From an uncultured bacterium (GTDB lineage Bacteria; Pseudomonadota; Gammaproteobacteria; Burkholderiales; Burkholderiaceae_E), in the NCBI GenBank assembly GCA_903864485.1, contig CAIPGD010000374.1, positions 1 through 7,286 of the forward strand: DNA of 7,286 nucleotides. Direction: 5' to 3'. Positions 1 to 4,647 of the stretch are shown one piece after another. A model generated the notes under the pieces. That model searched no databases, was not told the DNA's origin, and saw only the letters and a list, made by a program, of their open reading frames with translations. A program made the position numbers and the translations under genes. The number at the start of each line of letters is the position of its first letter. The stretch's first letter is position 1.

Positions 1-183
1 ATTGGGCAGATTTGGTGCGGCGCCATGATGCTCGAACACCTCGGCTACAAAGCCGCCCATGACGCCATTCTGCGGGCGATCGAAACCGTTACCGCCGAGG
101 GCCCCCGCACACCCGATATGGGGGGTAACGCGACCACCCGCGATGTGGCCGGTGCCATCGCCCGAGTGATTGCCCTCGGCTGA
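1..183 (+). CDS. C-terminal end of a tartrate dehydrogenase-like enzyme (isocitrate/isopropylmalate dehydrogenase family), 5' truncated
   Basis: The frame is open from the first base to a TGA at 181-183 and gives 60 residues. Visible blocks are IGQIWCGAMMLEHLGY near the start and GPRTPDMGGNATTRDV near residues 36-51. Both are typical of the C-terminus of metal- and NAD(P)-dependent decarboxylating 2-hydroxyacid dehydrogenases (LeuB, Icd, tartrate/D-malate dehydrogenase). The GPRTPD-x-GG-x-ATT form and the IWCGAMMLEHLG helix look most like tartrate dehydrogenase (TtuC/DmlA type), which oxidises and decarboxylates tartrate or D-malate in the cytoplasm. Substrate cannot be fixed from the tail alone, because the active-site residues lie outside the window. 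A 48-base gap separates it from pyrC, and no terminator is visible there. The family call is firm; the exact substrate is inference. Confidence 0.8.
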   Translation: MGQIWCGAMMLEHLGYKAAHDAILRAIETVTAEGPRTPDMGGNATTRDVAGAIARVIALG

Positions 184-231
184 GGCGAGGTCTGAGATCA
201 CGTCTGAGTTCTCGTATTCAGGTTATCAGTC

Positions 232-1392
232 ATGTCGACTCCGCCCACCGATCGTTCGCGAATCACCATCACCCCGCCCGACGACTGGCACCTGCACCTG
301 CGCGACGGGGAGGCGATGGCCGCTGTGTTGCCGGCAACGGCACGCCGGTTTCGGCGTGCGATCGTGATGCCCAACCTGAAGCCTCCGATCACAAGCGTTG
401 CAGCGGCTCAGGCCTACCGTGAGCGGATCGTGGCGGCGCGAGAGCAGGCTGCGGTTCAGACTGAGCGCGCGCTGAAGTCTGCATTCGAGTTCGAGTCCGA
501 GTCCGAGTCCGAGTCCGTGTCCGACTCTGAGGCGCATGCGATCCGCCAGTTCGAGCCGTTGATGACTCTGTATCTGACCGATCGAACGACCGCTGCCGAC
601 ATCTTGGCCGCCAAAGCAAGCGGCTTGGTGCATGGGATCAAACTCTACCCGGCGGGTGCCACCACCCACAGCGATGCGGGCGTGACTGACCTCGGGAAAC
701 TACACCCCACGTTGGCGGCAATGCAGTCGTGCGGCCTGCCGTTTTTGGTGCATGGCGAAGTGACGGATCCTTCGATTGATATTTTTGATCGCGAGGCGGT
801 CTTTATCGACCGCGTCTTGCAGCCGCTGCGCCGGGATTTTCCGGCACTCAAAATCGTGTTCGAACATGCTACGACCCGCGAAGCGATTCAATGGGTGCGC
901 GAGAGTTCGGGGCCGGTGGCCGCGACGCTGACGCCCCAGCACCTCCTGTACGACCGCAATGCCTTGTTTGTGGGCGGGATCCGGCCGCACTGGTACTGCC
1001 TGCCCATCCTCAAGCGTTCGGTTCATCGTGAAGCGCTGCTGGCGGCCGCAACCTCTGGCGATCCGAAGTTCTTTCTGGGCACGGACAGCGCGCCTCATGC
1101 ACGGGGACTTAAGGAGAACGCCTGTGGCTGCGCGGGGTGTTACACAGCACCCCATGCGATGGAGCTCTACACCAGCGCTTTTGATTCGGTGGGGGCACTC
1201 GATCGCCTTGAAGCATTTGCCTCGCACCATGGCGCTGATTTTTATGGCCTGCCGCGTAATCGGGGTTCGCTGACGCTTGAGCGACGGCCTGGGGTGGTGC
1301 CGGTTGAACTGCCTTTCGTAGACAGTGAGCGCATCGTGCCGCTGGCGGCCGGTGAGCCCTTGCAGTGGCAAGTGACCGCGCTCAAGAGCTGA
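232..1392 (+). CDS. pyrC: Dihydroorotase, class II (PyrC), with a low-complexity insertion
   Basis: Zinc enzyme that reversibly cyclises N-carbamoyl-aspartate to dihydroorotate, the third step of pyrimidine synthesis, in the cytoplasm. The amidohydrolase metal ligands are all visible: H20 and H22 in DWHLHLRDG, carboxylated K137 in IKLYP, H174 in LVHGEV, H212 in FEH and D285 in GTDSAPH. The CGCAGC block at 298-303 is also typical of PyrC. Relative to my recollection of E. coli PyrC (348 residues), the ligands after the first pair are displaced by a constant 31 residues more. The net insertion therefore lies between about residues 70 and 107, just before FEPLMTLYLTD. It contains a Glu/Ser repeat at 85-100. 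The protein is 386 residues. The ATG start places DDWHLHLRDG at the expected distance; the Shine-Dalgarno is poor. The 3' end overlaps the DUF3025 gene by 28 bases. The catalytic set is intact, so I infer an active enzyme. Confidence 0.96.
   Translation: MSTPPTDRSRITITPPDDWHLHLRDGEAMAAVLPATARRFRRAIVMPNLKPPITSVAAAQAYRERIVAAREQAAVQTERALKSAFEFESESESESVSDSEAHAIRQFEPLMTLYLTDRTTAADILAAKASGLVHGIKLYPAGATTHSDAGVTDLGKLHPTLAAMQSCGLPFLVHGEVTDPSIDIFDREAVFIDRVLQPLRRDFPALKIVFEHATTREAIQWVRESSGPVAATLTPQHLLYDRNALFVGGIRPHWYCLPILKRSVHREALLAAATSGDPKFFLGTDSAPHARGLKENACGCAGCYTAPHAMELYTSAFDSVGALDRLEAFASHHGADFYGLPRNRGSLTLERRPGVVPVELPFVDSERIVPLAAGEPLQWQVTALKS
484..531 (+). repeat. Hexamer tandem repeat inside pyrC, consensus TYCGAG, eight units
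   Basis: Eight consecutive six-base units: TTCGAG twice, TCCGAG three times, then TCCGTG, TCCGAC and TCTGAG. They are in frame and encode alternating Phe/Ser and mostly Glu (residues 85-100 of PyrC). The three central units are identical and the flanking ones diverged, as expected of a microsatellite that grew by slippage and is decaying at its edges. Six-base steps add or remove two residues without breaking the frame. Confidence 0.9.
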
Positions 1393-2252
1393 GCATTATT
1401 GCGGACGGTGCGACTGGCTTTGCCCAAGCGCCGTGGCTCAACGCCTGGCGTTTACTGGAGCCCGAGCTCGGGCTGAGCCTTGATGCGTTGGCCGAGGCCG
1501 AGGCCTCGGAGCGTCTGGATCGCCTCAACCGGGTGGCGGTTTCGCGGGGACTTTTTTTGCGGGCCGAACAACCGTTGCGCTTTATTGCCCAGACTGAGGC
1601 AAAGACTGAGGCAAAGACTGAGGCCCAGGGCCAGATTCTGGCGATGTCTTACGAGCAAGCGGTCGCGACGTTCGGCGCAGTTCCAACCCGAGTCAACGGG
1701 CCGGGTGCCCTCCACGATCTTCTCAATGCCTTGGCGTGGCTGTGTTTTCCGCGGGTCAAGGCAGTTTTGCATTGGCTTCAAGCGACCGAGATTGCGCGGG
1801 ACGGCATCGGCGCTGCGCGTGGGCGCCTTCGTGACGGAGTGACCTTACTCGATGAGAATGGGATTTTTTTGGTGGTTCGGAACCAGGTAGACGCAACCCG
1901 TCTGCGCGAGCGGGCCTGGCATCGCCTGCTGATCGAGGATCGCGCGCGCTGGGGCGCAGAGATTTTCCCGGTCCCACTGGGCCATGGCTTGGTTGAACGT
2001 CTGGTGCGACCTTACCCCGCGCTGACCGCGCATGTGCGACCGTTGCGCCTCCCGCCGGCCTGGTTCGCGGTTTCGCCGCTCGAACAAATCCGTCAGCTTG
2101 ATCGCGTTGCCGCCGCTCGACTGCGCGCTCGCCCGCCGCTCCCGGGGGCGCTTGATCCCTTGCCGGTTTTGGGTATTCCGGGGTGGTGGGCGGATAACCT
2201 GGATCCCGCCTTCTACCGTGACATGCGTGTCTTTCGTCCGCGCCCCGGGTAA
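1365..2252 (+). CDS. DUF3025 family protein of unknown function
   Basis: A 295-residue soluble protein that I recognise as DUF3025, a proteobacterial family without assigned biochemistry. Family-like blocks are HDLLNALAWLCFPRVK (117-132), RDGVTLLDENG (156-166), LGHGLVERLVRPYPALTAH (205-223) and LPVLGIPGWWADN (266-278). No signal peptide or membrane segment is seen, so it is probably cytoplasmic. The GTG at 1365 is the first usable start in the frame, since an in-frame TGA lies at 1353-1355. It is preceded by GGTGAG at 1351-1356 at suitable spacing, and no ATG or GTG occurs before the first conserved block. It overlaps pyrC by 28 bases, suggesting co-expression. An in-frame TEAK repeat lies at residues 77-88, in a variable segment before the conserved core. 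The stop codon lies nine bases before rnpB and probably forms part of its promoter. The function remains unknown; I assign none. Confidence 0.9.
   Translation: MASDRAQELSIIADGATGFAQAPWLNAWRLLEPELGLSLDALAEAEASERLDRLNRVAVSRGLFLRAEQPLRFIAQTEAKTEAKTEAQGQILAMSYEQAVATFGAVPTRVNGPGALHDLLNALAWLCFPRVKAVLHWLQATEIARDGIGAARGRLRDGVTLLDENGIFLVVRNQVDATRLRERAWHRLLIEDRARWGAEIFPVPLGHGLVERLVRPYPALTAHVRPLRLPPAWFAVSPLEQIRQLDRVAAARLRARPPLPGALDPLPVLGIPGWWADNLDPAFYRDMRVFRPRPG
1593..1628 (+). repeat. Dodecamer tandem repeat inside the DUF3025 gene, unit ACTGAGGCAAAG
   Basis: Two perfect 12-base units (1593-1604 and 1605-1616) are followed by a third that matches for eight bases and ends in CCAG. In frame they encode TEAK, TEAK, TEAQ (residues 77-88). 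GCCCAG occurs immediately before the array (1587-1592) and again at its end (1623-1628). The repeat is charged and probably helical or disordered, and its length preserves the reading frame. Confidence 0.9.
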
Positions 2253-2255
2253 ACT
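2227..2255 (+). promoter_or_regulatory. Probable rnpB promoter, nested in the end of the DUF3025 gene
   Basis: TAAACT at 2250-2255 matches the -10 consensus at four of six positions. It lies seven bases before 2262, the 5' base of RNase P helix P1 and so the expected transcript start. Its first three bases are the stop codon of the DUF3025 gene. GTGTCT at 2227-2232 is a weak -35 (three of six) at 17-bp spacing. The position is forced by the geometry, but the -35 is poor. Read-through from pyrC/DUF3025 followed by 5' processing is an alternative. Confidence 0.45.
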
Positions 2256-2261
2256 GTCAAT

Positions 2262-2676
2262 GGGATGTGGGCTAGGCGATCGCTGTCGCCCATCGGTTCA
2301 GGCCGATGGCGGGGGAGGAAGGTCCGGGCTCCGCAGGGCAGGGTGCTGGCTAACGGCCAGGCGTTTGGCGATTTCGGTCGTCGGGCGACGGAAAGTGGCA
2401 CAGAAAATATACCGCCGAAGCCGCAAGGCTGGTCAGGGTGAAAAGGCGAGGTAAGAGCTCACCGCGGGTCCGGCGACGGACCTGGCAGGCAAAACCCCAC
2501 CCGGAGCAACATCAAATAGGCACGCGCAGCCCCGGTTTTCGGATTGGGGCGGCAGGGCGGCTCGCTCAAGCGTGCGGGTAGATGGCTAGAGCGACTCCGC
2601 AATGGGTCGCCCAGAGGAATGATCGTCACGCCGGGAAACCGGCGCACAGAACCCGGCCTATCGGCCCGCATCCCCC
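2262..2676 (+). ncRNA. rnpB: RNase P RNA, bacterial type A (M1-like)
   Basis: Catalytic RNA of RNase P, which removes 5' leaders from tRNA precursors together with RnpA. The two strands of P4 are clear: GAGGAAGGTCCGGGCTCC at 2315-2332 and ACAGAACCCGGCCTATCGG at 2646-2664. P1 pairs 2262-2273 with 2663-2674 over 12 base pairs including G-U pairs, and this fixes both ends. P2 pairs 2275-2281 with 2621-2627. P12 is short with a GCAA loop (2419-2430), P14 is 2467-2482 with a GCGA loop, and P18 is 2591-2610 with GCAA in its loop. CCACCCGGAGCAA at 2497-2509 marks the P15/P16 region. An additional six-pair GAAA hairpin lies between P2 and P4 (2629-2644), in the place of optional helix P19. The L15 segment shows GGC at 2488-2490 where GGU is usual. 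A run of five T follows at 2677-2681. About 415 bases against 377 in E. coli. Confidence 0.97.
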
Positions 2677-2846
2677 TTTTTCCGCAGCGCAGCGATCGAC
2701 GGGTCGGGTGCGCTCCCCACTCTGATGACAACCCACTTGCACAGCGCCACCCAAGGCTCTGATTCAACATGATTTTTGCGTGATTTCGAAAATCTGAAAT
2801 CGCTGCTAAGTCCTTGTCGCTATTGAAATAATCCCCATTCATGAGC
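2677..2846 (+). other. Non-coding gap between rnpB and the mraZ promoter
   Basis: No coding frame is credible here. The gap opens with five T after helix P1, which may help end rnpB transcription, but I see no local GC-rich hairpin forming a normal intrinsic terminator. The second half is AT-rich. TGATT occurs at 2760, 2770 and 2781, close to one helical turn apart, and GATTTC at 2782-2787 can pair with GAAATC at 2796-2801 across an eight-base loop. AATAAT at 2827-2832 resembles a -10 but lacks a good -35. The role of these elements is unknown. Confidence 0.6.
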
Positions 2847-2876
2847 TTGACCAGCGGTAGTTTTTTGGCTTAAAGT
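2847..2876 (+). promoter_or_regulatory. Probable promoter of mraZ and the dcw cluster
   Basis: TTGACC at 2847-2852 matches the -35 consensus at five of six positions. TAAAGT at 2871-2876 matches the -10 at four of six, with an 18-bp spacer that includes six T. Transcription would start near 2883, leaving a leader of about 66 bases before the mraZ GTG. The -10 overlaps the first MraZ box, as expected for an autorepressed promoter. This would be the main entry for transcription of at least mraZ through murE. Confidence 0.65.
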
Positions 2877-2910
2877 GGGGGACGGTGTCAAAACGTGGTG
2901 AGGAGTGGGG
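2875..2910 (+). promoter_or_regulatory. MraZ operator: four G-TGGGN-like boxes with 10-bp phasing
   Basis: Four six-base boxes start at 2875, 2885, 2895 and 2905, exactly ten bases apart: GTGGGG, GTGTCA, GTGGTG, GTGGGG. MraZ is known to bind direct TGGGN repeats separated by five bases upstream of its own gene in E. coli, and AAAGTG-type repeats in mollicutes. The outer two boxes match fully, the third fits with one change, and the second is degenerate. The first is also AAAGTGG (2872-2878). The array covers the -10 end and the start region, which fits repression. It also argues against the GTG at 2895 being the mraZ start. Confidence 0.8.
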
Positions 2911-2936
2911 TGACGAGGCTAAAACTCTCGTCGCCC
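2908..2936 (+). promoter_or_regulatory. Leader hairpin just before mraZ
   Basis: GGGTGACGAG at 2908-2917 pairs with CTCGTCGCCC at 2927-2936 over ten base pairs (nine Watson-Crick, one G-U), closing a nine-base loop. It ends 12 bases before the GTG start and includes the last bases of the fourth MraZ box. No T-run follows, so it is not an intrinsic terminator. It could affect ribosome access or message stability, or its 5' arm may simply be operator sequence. The pairing is seen directly; the function is inference. Confidence 0.55.
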
Positions 2937-2948
2937 GATGGTGTAATC

Positions 2949-3377
2949 GTGTTCCAGGGAAGCTCAGCACTCAGCCTAGATCCAAAGGGTCGAATGACGG
3001 TCCCCGCGCGGCACCGCGACTCATTGGCGTCGCTTTGCGACGGGGCGTTGACGCTCGTTCGTCACCCGGATGGGTGTCTTGTGCTGTACCCGCGCCCGAC
3101 CTGGGAGCAGCAACGCGAGCGGATCGCTGCGTGGCCGGCGAATGCCCGGGCCTGGCAGCGCATCCTCTTGGGTAGTGCGACCGATGTCGAGATGGAGTCC
3201 GCCGGTCGGATTCTGGTTTCGCCCGAATTGCGGATGGCCGCATCGCTGACACGCGATGTCATGTTGCTGGGTCTGGGTAATCGGTTCGAGGTGTGGGACG
3301 CCGGTACGCTCAGTGCCCGTGAGACCGAGGCGCTCACGGCGCCGCCGCCCGATGCCGTCGCTTCTTTTGCCTTCTGA
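2949..3377 (+). CDS. mraZ: Transcriptional regulator MraZ
   Basis: DNA-binding protein of the SpoVT-AbrB fold that forms ring oligomers and, in E. coli, represses the dcw promoter by binding repeats upstream of its own gene. The 142 residues contain two AbrB-like repeats, DPKGRMTVPARHR (11-23) and ESAGRILVSPELR (83-95). In the second, the usual Asp of DxxGR is Glu. The GTG at 2949 is chosen because it gives the family N-terminus (M)FQGSSALSLD. The GTG at 2895 would add 18 residues unlike the family, encoded by the operator and leader hairpin. Its Shine-Dalgarno is weak (GGTG at 2940-2943). The stop TGA shares its last base with the rsmH ATG. A four-box array for this protein lies directly upstream, so autoregulation is very likely. 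Confidence 0.94.
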   Translation: MFQGSSALSLDPKGRMTVPARHRDSLASLCDGALTLVRHPDGCLVLYPRPTWEQQRERIAAWPANARAWQRILLGSATDVEMESAGRILVSPELRMAASLTRDVMLLGLGNRFEVWDAGTLSARETEALTAPPPDAVASFAF

Positions 3378-4369
3378 TGGACGCCCCGTTTCAACACCGG
3401 CCCGTGCTTTTCGAGCAAACGCTCGAAATGATGGCGGTTCGCGAGGGGGGCGTCTACGTCGATGCCACTTTCGGTCGCGGCGGGCATACCCGAGGGCTTT
3501 TGGATCGATTGGGCCCAGAGGGCCGGTTGATTGCAATTGACCGTGACCCCGAGGCGATCGCTGCAGCACGGGCAATTAATGACCCGCGCTTTTCGATTGA
3601 TCACGCGCCGTTCTCTGAACTGGCGGACGTGTTGAAGGCCCATCGGGTGGTGGCTATTGACGGCGTCCTGCTTGACCTGGGGGTTTCCAGTCCGCAACTC
3701 GACGACGCCAGTCGCGGGTTCAGCTTTCGTCAGGATGGTCCCTTGGACATGCGGATGGATCCGACCCGGGGCGTCTCGGCTCGCGACTGGTTATTGGCTG
3801 CTGACGAAGCCCAAATTGCGGCCGCCCTCAAGTTGCACGGCGAAGAACGAGCGGCTGCACCGATTGCGCGAGCCATCGTAGCCAGGCGTCTTGAGGCCGG
3901 CGAAAACGCCTTGCGTGGCACCGCTGAACTTGCGGCTCTGGTTGCCAGGGTCGTTCGACGCCGGCCGGGCGCTGTCGCACCCGGCAAAGATCCTGCGACC
4001 CGGACTTTTCAGGCCATCCGAATCGTCGTCAATTCCGAACTTGATGAGGTTGCTGCGGTTTTGCAGATCGCAACCGATTGTCTTCGGCCCGGTGGACGTC
4101 TTGTGGTGATCGCGTTCCACTCGCTCGAAGATCGGATCGTGAAGCAGTTTCTGGCTCACGAATCGGGTCGGGCGGGATCGTCCACGAGCGCGGGGTCGCT
4201 CCCCGCGGGTTTGCGTGGCCTGCCCCCGCCCACGGGCGGCCAGCCGCAGGCGGCTCCTCGCCTGCGCTTATTGCCCCGAGTGTTGCCGGATGCGGCAGAA
4301 GCGGCCGCGAATCCGCGGGCTCGCTCGGCGGTCTTGCGCGGTGCTGAACGTCTGCAGGCGGTGGCGTGA
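3377..4369 (+). CDS. rsmH: 16S rRNA (cytosine(1402)-N(4))-methyltransferase RsmH
   Basis: SAM-dependent enzyme, formerly MraW, that N4-methylates C1402 of 16S rRNA in the ribosomal P site. The 330 residues show the family blocks in order: HRPVL (7-11), SAM-binding DATFGRGGHT (29-38), acidic DRDPEA (55-60), DGVLLDLGVSSPQLD (95-109), RGFSFRQDGPLDMRMD (113-128), FQAIRIVVNSEL (211-222) and VIAFHSLEDRIVKQF (244-258). After residue 260 a Gly/Pro/Ala-rich linker leads to the C-terminal ARSAVLRGAERL segment. Length is slightly above the E. coli protein. The ATG overlaps the mraZ stop (TGATG at 3375-3379). The 15 bases before it are pyrimidine-rich with no Shine-Dalgarno, so translation probably depends on ribosomes finishing mraZ. 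All expected motifs are intact. Confidence 0.97.
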   Translation: MDAPFQHRPVLFEQTLEMMAVREGGVYVDATFGRGGHTRGLLDRLGPEGRLIAIDRDPEAIAAARAINDPRFSIDHAPFSELADVLKAHRVVAIDGVLLDLGVSSPQLDDASRGFSFRQDGPLDMRMDPTRGVSARDWLLAADEAQIAAALKLHGEERAAAPIARAIVARRLEAGENALRGTAELAALVARVVRRRPGAVAPGKDPATRTFQAIRIVVNSELDEVAAVLQIATDCLRPGGRLVVIAFHSLEDRIVKQFLAHESGRAGSSTSAGSLPAGLRGLPPPTGGQPQAAPRLRLLPRVLPDAAEAAANPRARSAVLRGAERLQAVA

Positions 4370-4647
4370 TGACTCGCATCGACATCGTCATCACGATCTT
4401 GCTGGTCCTGTGTTCGCTCCTTCTGGTGGAGTCCCAGCATAAGAATCGACGTGCCTACATTGAGCTCGAACGGGCGCAACAGGCCGAAGCGAAGTTGCAG
4501 GTGCAGTGGAACCAGTTACAGCTCGAGCAGTCGCGTCTGACCAAGACATCGCTGATTGCGGAAGCGGCAGCGCGCGACTTAAAAATGCAAGGGGTCGTCC
4601 CCGCTCGGACGCTCTACTTGTCGGAACCTGCGGGTGTTAAGCCATGA
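4369..4647 (+). CDS. ftsL: Cell division protein FtsL
   Basis: Small bitopic inner-membrane protein of the FtsQ-FtsL-FtsB complex, which links the divisome to activation of septal peptidoglycan synthesis by FtsW and FtsI. The 92 residues consist of a very short cytoplasmic start, one hydrophobic segment at about 4-19 (IDIVITILLVLCSLLL), then a charged coiled-coil-like stretch from about 24 to 65 rich in Glu, Gln, Leu and Ala, and a short tail. Identification rests on this architecture and on its position between rsmH and ftsI, because FtsL sequences diverge widely. The ATG at 4369 overlaps the rsmH stop (TGATG) and is preceded by AGGCGGTG at 4356-4363. A GTG one codon earlier (4366) is possible but less well spaced. 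The stop overlaps the ftsI ATG by four bases (ATGA). Confidence 0.92.
   Translation: MTRIDIVITILLVLCSLLLVESQHKNRRAYIELERAQQAEAKLQVQWNQLQLEQSRLTKTSLIAEAAARDLKMQGVVPARTLYLSEPAGVKP

Noticed and set aside
484..531. CRISPR-like array
   Set aside because: Units are six bases, contiguous and in frame within a gene, with no spacers.
389..619. Reverse-strand frame with an Arg-Thr repeat
   Set aside because: The RTRTRT stretch is the complement of the pyrC hexamer repeat in another frame, not an independent protein.
700..1371. Long antisense open frame of 223 codons opposite pyrC
   Set aside because: It lies wholly opposite a well-supported gene, has no recognisable motif, and long reverse frames are common opposite GC-rich genes.
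2218..2223. GTGACA as the rnpB -35
   Set aside because: A five of six match, but it is 26 bases from TAAACT, and no -10 exists at 17 bases from it.
2032..2454. Forward open frames across the end of DUF3025 and rnpB, including 2544-2762
   Set aside because: They run through conserved RNase P RNA or a clear gene in another frame, and their products are Arg-rich without motifs.
2861..2866. Six T before mraZ as a terminator for rnpB
   Set aside because: No stable GC-rich hairpin precedes it, and it fits as the spacer of the mraZ promoter.
2895..2948. Upstream GTG start for mraZ, adding 18 residues
   Set aside because: The added segment is unlike MraZ N-termini and is encoded by operator boxes and the leader hairpin; GTG 2949 gives the family start.
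3062..3697. Antisense open frame of 211 codons opposite mraZ and rsmH
   Set aside because: It spans two certain genes on the other strand and has no family features.
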